Shown piece after piece: positions 23,942-31,519 of a stretch of 64,000 nt of DNA. Under the pieces are notes generated by a model. That model was not told where the DNA came from and searched no databases. It saw nothing but the letters and a program-made list of their open reading frames with translations. The first letter of the stretch is position 1. Each line of letters opens with the position of its first letter. The DNA is taken from the NCBI RefSeq assembly GCF_026410385.1, contig NZ_JAPMLT010000003.1:186001-250000 (forward strand), read 5' to 3'. The position numbers and the translations under genes are program-made. The DNA comes from Tumebacillus lacus (GTDB lineage Bacteria; Bacillota; Bacilli; Tumebacillales; Tumebacillaceae).

Positions 23942-25570
23942 ATGCAACACAGCATCCAACGGATGGCGGGTCAGATTCAATCGATGCAACAGGAAGTGCG
24001 CGAACTGTCGCAGATCGCCGGGCAGTTGGCCCAGCAGAGCATGCAGAATTTCCAACAGCTGCAATCGGCAGGTCAGCAAGGCAACCGTCAGTACTACCAG
24101 ATCGCAGGCAACGAGCAAGCGGAAGGCCACATGCTGCAACAGATCTCGCGGGTCTGTCAGGAGATGAACAACCACCTGCGCTCGATCTCGCAACAACTCG
24201 GCACGCAAGGTCAAGGGCAAGGCTCGATGATGAATATGGGTCAAGGCATGGGCAACATGGGCCAAGGCCAAACGTTCGGCATGGCCGGTGCGATGCTGCA
24301 AGGGCAGCAGGGCATGGGTCAAGGCATGGGTCAAGGCATGGGTCAAGGCATGAATCAAGGCATGAATCAAGGCATGAATCAAGGCATGAATCAAGGCATG
24401 AATCAAGGCATGAGTGGCATGGGTCAAGGCATGAGTGGCATGGGCCAAGGCCAAACGTTCGGTATGGCTGGTGCGATGCTGCAAGGCCAAGGACAGCAAG
24501 GCATGAATCAAGGTCAAGGTATGGGTCAGCGCATGAACAACATGAACCAAGGCATGGGCGGCCAGCAACAGAACCAACAGCAGCCCCCGGAAGGCCCGAT
24601 CAACCGCGACACCACGCATCTGTACCAGCCGCAGAACCAGGGCGGCGGCTACGGCGCACAAAACGGCGCTCGCAGCGGCCAGCAACAGGGCAGCCAAGGC
24701 CAACAACAAGCAACCCGCACCACGTCCTCGACCGCTCAGTCCGCGACCGGCACGGGCGGCGCAACGACGACCGAGTACTTCACCGACGCGAGCGGCTCGA
24801 TGGGTGTGAGCACCCAAGGCAGCCAACTGCGCTCCGGCTCGCAGTCTTCGTCCACGATGCAAAACGGCGGCCAAGGCCAAAGCCAAAACAGCATGTCCAG
24901 CCACCAACAAGGCGCCCAAAGTTCGCAAAGCTCTCAAGGCATGATGCAACGGGACGCATACGGCAACCACGTGCCGCTCCAGACCGGCCTCAGCAGCAGC
25001 ACGGCACAAGGCGGTGGTCAGGGCGGTGCTTCCAGCCAGCAACAACAGGGCAGCGCCCAAATGAACCAACCCAACCAAGTCACTGCTTCTCTCGGAACGC
25101 CGGGCTCGATGGGCACCTCCCCGCAGACCGGCTCCCTCGGCAACTCCAGCGGTCAAACGCCGCAACAGACGTTCTACGCCTCGCCGAGCGGCTCCCGCTC
25201 CATGTCGCTCAACCCGCAAGGCGGCGGTCAAGGTCAACAACAAAACCAAGGCGGCCAATCCGGCATGAACATGCAATCCGGTCAAGGCGGTCAGTCCGGC
25301 ATGAACATGCAATCCGGTCAAGGCGGTCAGTCCGGCATGAACATGCAATCCGGTCAAGGCGGTCAATCCGGCATGAACATGCAATCCGGTCAAGGCGGCC
25401 AATCCGGCATGAACATGCAATCCGGTCAAGGCGGCCAGTCCGGCCAGCAGCAACAAGCAGGCTCTCAGCAACAGTCCGGCATGTCGGCCGACAACCTGGC
25501 CAACAACCTCAACGAATACCGGGAAGAACCGCACGCGCAACATCTCCCGTACAACCGCTACACCACCTGA
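23942..25570 (+). CDS. Low-complexity Gln/Gly/Met/Ser repeat protein
   Basis: Protein of 542 residues. Residues 1-85 are a coiled coil. The rest is low complexity, with eight GMGQ/GMNQ tetrapeptides (about 124-155), a duplicated GQTFGMAGAMLQGQ segment, a Gln/Ser/Thr-rich middle, and five perfect or near-perfect copies of a 12-residue GQSGMNMQSGQG-type unit (about 437-496). The C-terminus (EEPHAQHLPYNRYTT) is non-repetitive. No signal peptide is seen. Composition resembles spore-surface structural proteins and prion-like domains; function is unknown. The ATG follows AGGAGG. It is divergent from the smaller coiled-coil gene. Confidence 0.75.
   Translation: MQHSIQRMAGQIQSMQQEVRELSQIAGQLAQQSMQNFQQLQSAGQQGNRQYYQIAGNEQAEGHMLQQISRVCQEMNNHLRSISQQLGTQGQGQGSMMNMGQGMGNMGQGQTFGMAGAMLQGQQGMGQGMGQGMGQGMNQGMNQGMNQGMNQGMNQGMSGMGQGMSGMGQGQTFGMAGAMLQGQGQQGMNQGQGMGQRMNNMNQGMGGQQQNQQQPPEGPINRDTTHLYQPQNQGGGYGAQNGARSGQQQGSQGQQQATRTTSSTAQSATGTGGATTTEYFTDASGSMGVSTQGSQLRSGSQSSSTMQNGGQGQSQNSMSSHQQGAQSSQSSQGMMQRDAYGNHVPLQTGLSSSTAQGGGQGGASSQQQQGSAQMNQPNQVTASLGTPGSMGTSPQTGSLGNSSGQTPQQTFYASPSGSRSMSLNPQGGGQGQQQNQGGQSGMNMQSGQGGQSGMNMQSGQGGQSGMNMQSGQGGQSGMNMQSGQGGQSGMNMQSGQGGQSGQQQQAGSQQQSGMSADNLANNLNEYREEPHAQHLPYNRYTT
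24311..24406 (+). repeat. 12-bp tandem repeats encoding GMGQ/GMNQ
   Basis: Eight units in a row: three GGCATGGGTCAA, then five GGCATGAATCAA. Near-identity at the DNA level implies recent slippage. Confidence 0.95.
25250..25429 (+). repeat. 36-bp tandem repeats
   Basis: Five consecutive 36-base units starting GGCGGCCAATCCGGCATGAA, differing only by C/T and A/G changes at wobble positions, plus a partial sixth. Confidence 0.95.
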
Positions 25571-25581
25571 TTTCATTAAAA

Positions 25582-25613
25582 AAGACCAACGATCCGTCTC
25601 GATCGTTGGTCTC
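25582..25613. terminator. Bidirectional terminator
   Basis: AAGACCAACGATC / GATCGTTGGTCT with loop CGTCTC. The minus exit has a T-run, so it ends both the repeat-protein gene and the minus-strand gene at 25629. Confidence 0.9.
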
Positions 25614-25628
25614 TTCTCTTCTCTGCCC

Positions 25629-25898
25629 TTAATGCAACCGCGCCTTCAACGCCTTTTGATAATGCTCGTAAAAGGCCCGCTGCTTGTCCGAATTTTTCAA
25701 GTTGGTCAGATACGCCTCGCGCAGATCCAACCGTTCATCCGGCGTCATGATCGCTTCAAAATCGGCGACGATCAGCGCGATCACCTGCTGAATCTCATTC
25801 GAAGGCCACTTCAGGAACTCCTCGTAAGGCAGAGTCATCATATCGCTGCGAAATTGGGCCAGCATTTCCTTCGGCATGTTGTCGTACTGGATTCCCAT
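25629..25898 (-). CDS. Hypothetical helical protein
   Basis: An 89-residue, all-helical, soluble protein with no recognised domain. The N-terminus reads MGIQYDNMPKEMLAQF. The ATG follows AAGGAGGTTG. It lies 33 bases downstream of the oxidoreductase gene on the same strand, so it is probably co-transcribed with it. Confidence 0.65.
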   Translation of the reverse strand: MGIQYDNMPKEMLAQFRSDMMTLPYEEFLKWPSNEIQQVIALIVADFEAIMTPDERLDLREAYLTNLKNSDKQRAFYEHYQKALKARLH

Positions 25899-25931
25899 CG
25901 GTCAACCTCCTTTTTCCTTTATCCTATCACA

Positions 25932-26903
25932 CTAACGCGCCGTCGACACCTCCAGCAACGTGTCCAATACCTCCTGAATCTCATACCCGATGTCAAAGCC
26001 GATCAGATCCGCATCCTGCCCCGAAGCCGCCTTCACCAACTCGTCGAGCAACGCCACATGCGGGTCGCGCTCCTCGACAGCCACATCGGACAGCCCCTCT
26101 CCGACACCGCCTGCTCGCAGCACATTCCAATTTTCCAGCGCAAGAGTGCCTTCCGTCCCGTACAGCTTCAGCCCGACGTGCTCGCGCTCCGCCGCTCCGC
26201 TGAATCCGTCCAGCAACACCTTCGTCCCGTCGGCGAGCCTCAACTGCGCCGTGATCCCCGTCTCGCACAGCAGCGGATCGGCCGGATACTCGATCTCGCC
26301 CTGCACGCCCGCAAACGGCCCGAACAGTGTGCGGATCATGTGCAGATAATGCGGCACCACCTCGCGCACAAAACCGCCCTGCTCGCGCTGCCCGAGCCAC
26401 GGCACCTGTTGCCACGGGCGCGGCCATTGCGGGAAGCGGGTCGTCACCTCGATCCGGCGCAGCGTGCCGAGGTCGCCGCGGCGCACTCGGGCTGCGAGAT
26501 CGGCAAACACATTTTTATAGTAGGTCGGGAAATTCATCGCATGCGCCACGCCTGCCGCCAGCGCGCGATCCCGCATCTCGCGGGCTTCCTCCAACGAATT
26601 GGCCAGCGGCTTTTCACAGAGCACATGCTTGCCTGTCGCCAGCGCGCCAAGCACGATGCTGTGATGGAACTTCGGCGGCACCGCCACGTAGATCAGATCC
26701 AGACCCGTATCCGCCACCAACTCGTGCCACTGAGCAAACCCGCGCGCCCCGTCCAGCCGCGCCAAGGTCGCCTCCACGCGCTCCGCCGACGTGTCGCACA
26801 CCGCCTGCACCGTCATCCTCGGATGCACCGCCATCTTTTCCAGCAACCGCACGCCCATCACGCCCAGTCCAACAACGCCGACGCGCACTTTCTTTTCTGT
26901 CAT
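25932..26903 (-). CDS. Gfo/Idh/MocA family oxidoreductase
   Basis: Protein of 323 residues with an N-terminal Rossmann domain (GVVGLGVMGVR, dinucleotide motif), the family CEKP motif (HVLCEKPLANS) and the C-terminal alpha/beta domain. Such enzymes oxidise or reduce sugars, inositols or related compounds with NAD(P). The substrate is not predictable here. The ATG follows GAGGAGAG. It is divergent from the SpoVB-like gene and likely an operon with the small gene downstream. Confidence 0.88.
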   Translation of the reverse strand: MTEKKVRVGVVGLGVMGVRLLEKMAVHPRMTVQAVCDTSAERVEATLARLDGARGFAQWHELVADTGLDLIYVAVPPKFHHSIVLGALATGKHVLCEKPLANSLEEAREMRDRALAAGVAHAMNFPTYYKNVFADLAARVRRGDLGTLRRIEVTTRFPQWPRPWQQVPWLGQREQGGFVREVVPHYLHMIRTLFGPFAGVQGEIEYPADPLLCETGITAQLRLADGTKVLLDGFSGAAEREHVGLKLYGTEGTLALENWNVLRAGGVGEGLSDVAVEERDPHVALLDELVKAASGQDADLIGFDIGYEIQEVLDTLLEVSTAR

Positions 26904-27016
26904 CTATGATCTCTCCTCTATTTTTTACTAAATATTACCATAGCCTTCCCAAGTTCTACAACTCGTCCCCCGCCTCATACCATCAAGAGGATGGAGAACA
27001 GGAGGAGGTTGCCCGC

Positions 27017-28327
27017 ATGACGATCCGAACCAACACCTTGCCTTTGCGCGAATCGGCGATCTTTTCGCTCGCCGACGCGCTGGCCCGCCTCCTCGGGCTG
27101 CTCTTTCTCGCCCGCTTCGTCGCTCTGCTCGGCCTCGAAGCGAGCGCCGCCTTTCGCATCGCCCTGCCCTTGCTCGGCCTCGCCGCCGCCTTCGCCACCA
27201 TCGGCCTGCCGCAAGCGCTGACCCGCTACTTTGCGACGGACGGCCGTGCCCGCATTCCGGTCGCTCAGTTGCGCACCGCCCTGCTGGCCGCCGTCTTGGC
27301 TGCGCTGCTCTCACTGGGAGGCTGGGCCGCCCTGTCCTGGATCAGCACCCGCACCGACTTGCTCCACCTCGGCTCGGAGCGACTGCTCGCCGCCGCGATC
27401 CCCCTGCTCCTGCTGCTGTGCCTGAACGGCTCTCTTCGCGGCGTGCTGCTGGGGCTGGGCAGCACCTATGCCCCTGCGTTTGGACAGGTCGTGGAGGTCA
27501 CGAGCCGCCTCTGCGCCCTTTTGACCCTGCATGAGGCGGCCGCACGCGTCGACAGCATCGAACTGGGCCTGTTCGTCCTGACGGCCGGCGAAGCGGTCGT
27601 CACGCTCTATCTCAGCCTCCTGCTCCGCCGCCGCCTGCGTCGGCGCGGGATCGACCCGGGCCACACGCCGCGCATCCGGCTCTTCCGCGACCTGCTCGCC
27701 GTCCTGCGCATGTCGCTCGGTCCGACCGGCCAGTCGCTGCTCGCCACGCTCGGCTATGCGCTGGAACTCCCGCTCGCCCACCGTCTGCTCGCCGAAACGC
27801 ACGGTCCCGCCGTCGCCGAGCAGCTTGTCGCGGGCTACTCAGCCGTCGCGCTGCCCTTGCTCTGCCTCCCGATGGTACTGACCGACGGCCTCGCCACCGC
27901 CCTGCTCCCGGCCGCCGCCCGACAAGCCAAACAGGGCCGGGCCACCCTCGGCCCCTCCCTGCAGAGATTGCTCCTGCTCACCTTGCTCATCGCGCTTCCG
28001 GCCACCGCGCTGCTCTTCCTCGGCGCACCGGCACTGACCGCCGCGTTCGGCGTGCCCGCCGCCGCGACGGCGCTCCTGCCGCTGGCCTGGCTGACCTTCC
28101 CGCTCTACCTGCAGGCGCCGCTGTCCGCCCTGCTCCAAGCGCACGGCTACTCCCGCGCCCTGCTCGCCGCCGGAGGCCTCGCCGACGCCGCACGGCTCGG
28201 TGCTCTGCTGCTCACGGGCGGCGACCTGCCGTCCGCCTTGGCCGCTGCCGTGTATACCCAGACCTCCGTCCTGCTCTTGCTCGCCGCCTACCGAGCGCGC
28301 GCGGCCGACAGCCGATTTTCCATGTGA
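27017..28327 (+). CDS. SpoVB/MurJ-type polysaccharide flippase
   Basis: Integral membrane protein of 436 residues with about 12 hydrophobic helices, very rich in Leu and Ala. It fits the MOP (multidrug/oligosaccharidyl-lipid/polysaccharide) exporter superfamily, SpoVB branch (ESAIFSLADALARLLGLLFLARFV at the start, PALTAAFG late). It is a probable lipid-linked sugar flippase for peptidoglycan, spore cortex or wall polymer. The ATG at 27017 follows GGAGGAGG; the open frame continues far upstream but without features. This is one of the most GC-rich genes in the window. Confidence 0.8.
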   Translation: MTIRTNTLPLRESAIFSLADALARLLGLLFLARFVALLGLEASAAFRIALPLLGLAAAFATIGLPQALTRYFATDGRARIPVAQLRTALLAAVLAALLSLGGWAALSWISTRTDLLHLGSERLLAAAIPLLLLLCLNGSLRGVLLGLGSTYAPAFGQVVEVTSRLCALLTLHEAAARVDSIELGLFVLTAGEAVVTLYLSLLLRRRLRRRGIDPGHTPRIRLFRDLLAVLRMSLGPTGQSLLATLGYALELPLAHRLLAETHGPAVAEQLVAGYSAVALPLLCLPMVLTDGLATALLPAAARQAKQGRATLGPSLQRLLLLTLLIALPATALLFLGAPALTAAFGVPAAATALLPLAWLTFPLYLQAPLSALLQAHGYSRALLAAGGLADAARLGALLLTGGDLPSALAAAVYTQTSVLLLLAAYRARAADSRFSM

Positions 28328-28347
28328 ACCACTCCCCCGAAAATAAT

Positions 28348-28378
28348 AGTTGCAAATTGCAAGCATCCAGTATATAAC
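28348..28378 (+). promoter_or_regulatory. marR promoter with overlapping operator
   Basis: Promoter TTGCAA (28350-28355), 17-base spacer, TATAAC (28373-28378). The palindromic box AGTTGCAAATTGCAAGCA (28348-28365) covers the -35 element. A matching box (14 of 18 bases) precedes the permease gene at 28884. This is the layout expected for autorepression by the MarR protein. Confidence 0.6.
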
Positions 28379-28398
28379 TAATACAAGAGGTGAAACAA

Positions 28399-28848
28399 AT
28401 GGAAAACACGCGTGAGTTGTTCCAAGTCATGACGCGCCGCTTCGGCTTTCTCAACAAGCGCTGCTGCACGACGGTCGACGGCAAGGAACTCTCGCTGGTT
28501 CACAGCCACATCCTCCACGAGGTCCACGCCCAGCATGAACCGTCGATGCAACAGATCGCCGAGACGCTCGGCCTCGACATCACGACGTTCTCCCGGCAGG
28601 TGCAAAACCTCGTCGACCTGAATCTGATCAAAAAAACGCCCTACCCCGCAGACCGCCGCATCCAGATCCTCTCCTTGACCGAAGCGGGCCAACACGTCCA
28701 CGACGACATCGACCGCGAGATGAACCTCTATCTCCAAGATATCTTTTCTCACATGACCGAGTTTGAAAAAGAGACGGTGATCGCTTCCGTCAAACTGCTC
28801 AACCAAGCGATGGCCAAATCTTCCATGTGCTGCACTCCGATGGGTTAA
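28399..28848 (+). CDS. MarR-family regulator with vicinal cysteine pairs
   Basis: Protein of 149 residues with winged-helix core: recognition region QQIAETLGLDITTFSRQVQNLV and wing TPYPADRRIQILSLTEAG, as in MarR proteins. It carries Cys-Cys pairs at C22-C23 (NKRCCTT) and near the C-terminus (SSMCCTPMG). Vicinal thiols are typical ligands for As(III) or similar metalloids, and the next gene is an ArsP-type permease, so metalloid-responsive derepression is the likely logic (inference). The ATG at 28399 follows AGAGGTG; a GTG at 28390 overlaps the ribosome binding site. Confidence 0.85.
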   Translation: MENTRELFQVMTRRFGFLNKRCCTTVDGKELSLVHSHILHEVHAQHEPSMQQIAETLGLDITTFSRQVQNLVDLNLIKKTPYPADRRIQILSLTEAGQHVHDDIDREMNLYLQDIFSHMTEFEKETVIASVKLLNQAMAKSSMCCTPMG

Positions 28849-28883
28849 TCGGACACCCCTTATCCGGGGTCTCCTCCACCTAT

Positions 28884-28901
28884 ATTTGCAAACTACAAGT
28901 A
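28884..28901 (+). promoter_or_regulatory. Second MarR-type operator before the permease gene
   Basis: ATTTGCAAACTACAAGTA matches the marR promoter box at 14 of 18 positions. It lies just upstream of the permease ribosome binding site, suggesting that the regulator controls both itself and the permease. A weak hairpin (ACCCC/GGGGT near 28856-28870) separates it from marR. Confidence 0.55.
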
Positions 28902-28918
28902 AATGAGAGGTGATTCAC

Positions 28919-29788
28919 ATGTGGTGGGAAGTGTTCCAATCGTTCCTCTGGATCGCCGGTGAACTGTTCGTCCTGTTCATCGCCATCTCCTTCCTGATCA
29001 ACCTGCTGCAAGTGTACATTCCGTATGAAAAATTGGAAAAGTACATGTCGGGCCGCAACACGCCGCTCGCCGCAGCGCTCGCCATCGTCCTGGCCTTCAT
29101 CACACCTTTTTGCTCCTGCTCCACGATCCCGGTCATCGTCAACATGTTGAGCCGCAAGATGCGCTTTGGCATCGTCATGGTGTTTCTGTTCGCCTCGCCG
29201 GTGCTCGACCCGACGATCATCACCCTGATGGCCGTCATCCTCGGCGTCAAAGTCGCGGTTGTGTACACGGTCATCACGACGGTCCTCTCGATCATCATCG
29301 GCTTCACGCTCGAACGCTTCGGCTTTGAGAGCGCCGTCAAAAACGTCATCCTCAAGAGCCAAATGGAAGAGATGCCGACCAAGTTCGATCTCAAGTACGC
29401 GACCAAAGAGACGATTGCTCTGATGAAATCGGTCTTCCCGTACCTCTTGATCGGCGCGGCCATCGGCTCGGTGATCCACGGCCTCGTGCCGACCTCGTTC
29501 ATCACCACCTGGTTTGGCGGTGACAACTGGTGGCTCGTCCCGGTCGCAGCGATCGTCGGCATCCCGCTGTACATTCGCCTCTCCACGATGATCCCGATCT
29601 CGCAGATCATGATCGCCAAAGGGATGGCGCTCGGCCCGGTGATGGCCCTGATGATCTCCTCCGCCGGCGCTTCGCTCCCGGAGTTGACCCTGCTGAACTC
29701 GATCTTCCAAAAAAGGCTGGTCGTCGCGTTCGTCATCTCGGTGTTCTCGATGTCCACCTTGTCTGGATTCCTATTTTATCTAATCTAA
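28919..29788 (+). CDS. ArsP/YraQ-type permease (DUF318), probable organoarsenical exporter
   Basis: Membrane protein of 289 residues with about eight TM helices. The hallmark motif FITPFCSCSTIPVIV, a Cys pair inside a membrane helix, defines the ArsP_1/UPF0718 permeases. ArsP members export trivalent organoarsenicals, and others are of unknown substrate. Its position between a Cys-pair MarR regulator and a Cys-rich small protein, 5 kb from arsL/arsM-like genes, makes an organoarsenical substrate likely here (inference). The ATG at 28919 follows GAGGTG. Confidence 0.85.
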   Translation: MWWEVFQSFLWIAGELFVLFIAISFLINLLQVYIPYEKLEKYMSGRNTPLAAALAIVLAFITPFCSCSTIPVIVNMLSRKMRFGIVMVFLFASPVLDPTIITLMAVILGVKVAVVYTVITTVLSIIIGFTLERFGFESAVKNVILKSQMEEMPTKFDLKYATKETIALMKSVFPYLLIGAAIGSVIHGLVPTSFITTWFGGDNWWLVPVAAIVGIPLYIRLSTMIPISQIMIAKGMALGPVMALMISSAGASLPELTLLNSIFQKRLVVAFVISVFSMSTLSGFLFYLI

Positions 29789-29801
29789 GGAGGCATTCCC
29801 C

Positions 29802-30161
29802 ATGTCCTTGCTGAAAACCCTGTTTGGCAAAGAAGAGAAAAACAACGACTGCTGCGCCATCGAAATCATCGAAGTCAAAGACGAAGCCGCACCGACCGCT
29901 CAAGCAGAAACCAAAGCGGAGTCCTGCTGCGCACCGTCCGGTCTCTCCCAGCGGGAAGAGATCCTGATCACCCTCGCCGCTGCCCTCGCTCTCGACAACG
30001 GCGATCTCGTCAAACAAGCGATTGTCGCAGGCAAGCAGGTCGGCCTTGGCAACACCGAGATCGGCCTGATCTCCGAGACGGTCGCCAAACTCCAAGGCGA
30101 TGCTTCGATCAAACTGGAGCAACTCGCTTCCCAAGAAGAACAAGGCGGCTGCTGCCGGTAA
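29802..30161 (+). CDS. Cys-rich small protein, possible metalloid-binding partner of the permease
   Basis: A 119-residue cytosolic protein with three Cys-Cys pairs: NNDCCAIEII near the N-terminus, ESCCAPS in the linker and GGCCR at the C-terminus. The middle (about residues 50-100, ILITLAAALALDNGDLVKQA onward) is helical and loosely recalls AhpD/carboxymuconolactone-decarboxylase-like helices, without their active-site Cys. It starts 13 bases after the permease with TAAGGAGG, so it is co-translated. Vicinal Cys pairs suggest As(III) binding or delivery to the permease (inference). Confidence 0.7.
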   Translation: MSLLKTLFGKEEKNNDCCAIEIIEVKDEAAPTAQAETKAESCCAPSGLSQREEILITLAAALALDNGDLVKQAIVAGKQVGLGNTEIGLISETVAKLQGDASIKLEQLASQEEQGGCCR

Positions 30162-30186
30162 TCGCCAGCATCCGAACAGAAAATAA

Positions 30187-30223
30187 AAGAGCCGGTCTGC
30201 CTCTCGCAGCCCGGCTCTTTTTT
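30187..30223. terminator. Bidirectional terminator between permease operon and PiT gene
   Basis: AAAGAGCCGG-CTGC pairs with GCAG-CCGGCTCTTT. Both exits are A/T-rich. Confidence 0.9.
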
Positions 30224-30233
30224 GTGTTGGTTT

Positions 30234-31352
30234 TTAGTAGAACATCTTGTAGATGAAATACACCACCGCCGCGAACAATCCGGCCGCCGGGAGTGTGACC
30301 ACCCAAGACAGCGCCATGTCGCGCACGACGCCCCAGTTGACGGCTCCCTTTCCTTGGCGCAGGCCCGCCCCGATGATCGCCGAGGTCGAGACGTGCGTCG
30401 TCGAGACCGGCAGGCCGAGCTTGCTGGAGAGCATGACCAGCGCAGCCGTCGTCAGGACAGAGGCCGATGCGTTGTTGGTGTCGGTGGACTGCGTCATTTT
30501 GCGGGACAGCAGTTGCAGCACGTTCATCCCTTTGATCAAGGAGCCGGCCGACATCGCAACGGTGATCAGCAAGAACAGCGGCAACAGCGTGCTCTCGTTG
30601 GCGTCTTTCAGATCGGCAAAGGCGGTGAGCACCGCGATGCCGACGATCTTCGGCGTGTCATTGAGCGCACGGACGAAGCAGACCGCCCCCGAGGAGACCC
30701 ATGCTGTCGCCTTCCCCGCGTTGGCAGGCAAGCGCAGCAGCGAGAACAGGAAGCCGACCAGATAGGCGCAGGCAAGTCCCACAAACGGCGAGAACAACAG
30801 CGGGACGACGACCTTGCCCACGAGGTTTGACCACATGACCCCGGACAGACCAAACGCGACCGCGCCGACCGCGATGACCGCGCCGACAATCGCATGCGTC
30901 GTCGACACCGGCAGCGAGTAACGAGTCGCCAGCGACACCCACAGCGACGCCCCGGCCGCCATCGCCAGCACCATGCCGCCGGTCACTTTCAGGTCCGGGT
31001 TGATCAGACCTGCCGTGAACAGTTTCAGCAGTTGCATCGACACGTAGATCGACAGCATCGAACCGACCGCCGTCACGATGGAGCCGTAGATCAGCGCCCC
31101 CACCTCGCCGACAGCACCGGCGGTGACCAGCGGGGCGACCCCTTTGGACACGTCGTTGCCGCCGTTTTCGACCGCCAGCCAGGCGACCAGCGCCACCCCG
31201 ATGATCGCCACCGTGGAAAACCCGGTGAAAAGACCGAACGGAGCAAAGATCCCCATCACGATCAGCGCGATCACAAGTCCCGAGATCGGATTTTTCAACA
31301 CCCCGGACCAGCCGGACTGCGATCTTTGATCAATTGACAATTCCGTTTTCAT
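30234..31352 (-). CDS. PiT-family inorganic phosphate transporter
   Basis: Membrane protein of 372 residues with about ten TM helices and the PHO4 repeat motifs GGNDVSKG near the N-terminus and LNDTPK in the middle, plus GLPVSTTHVSTSA. This is the short PiT form that moves phosphate with cations. Because PiT proteins also admit arsenate, a phosphate transporter inside an arsenic island may tune phosphate/arsenate uptake (inference). The ATG at 31352 follows GGGAGG. It has its own promoter and terminators on both sides, so it is a separate unit. Confidence 0.9.
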   Translation of the reverse strand: MKTELSIDQRSQSGWSGVLKNPISGLVIALIVMGIFAPFGLFTGFSTVAIIGVALVAWLAVENGGNDVSKGVAPLVTAGAVGEVGALIYGSIVTAVGSMLSIYVSMQLLKLFTAGLINPDLKVTGGMVLAMAAGASLWVSLATRYSLPVSTTHAIVGAVIAVGAVAFGLSGVMWSNLVGKVVVPLLFSPFVGLACAYLVGFLFSLLRLPANAGKATAWVSSGAVCFVRALNDTPKIVGIAVLTAFADLKDANESTLLPLFLLITVAMSAGSLIKGMNVLQLLSRKMTQSTDTNNASASVLTTAALVMLSSKLGLPVSTTHVSTSAIIGAGLRQGKGAVNWGVVRDMALSWVVTLPAAGLFAAVVYFIYKMFY

Positions 31353-31403
31353 AATAACCTCCCTCTCTATAAGCACATCAAAAAATTACTATATCTACAT
31401 ATA

Positions 31404-31432
31404 AAATTAATATTTCGTCAGACAATTGTCAA
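31404..31432 (-). promoter_or_regulatory. Promoter of the PiT transporter gene
   Basis: Minus strand perfect TTGACA (31432-31427), 17-base spacer, weak TAATTT (31409-31404). Confidence 0.5.
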
Positions 31433-31470
31433 TCTTATTAGATTATACTTATATGTTTATCTTAAAACAA

Positions 31471-31506
31471 AAAAATTCAACCAGAGAGAACTGGTTGAAT
31501 TTTTTA
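31471..31506. terminator. Terminator of the arsL operon
   Basis: Perfect 14-bp stem AAAAATTCAACCAG / CTGGTTGAATTTTT with loop AGAGAA. It is bidirectional and sits 14 bases after the ArsM-like gene. Confidence 0.92.
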
Positions 31507-31519
31507 AAACTATATCCTT

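Noticed and set aside
26327..27016. Upstream extension of the flippase frame
   Set aside because: It overlaps the oxidoreductase gene antisense and is Pro/Arg-rich; the real start at 27017 has a strong ribosome binding site and begins the first membrane segment.
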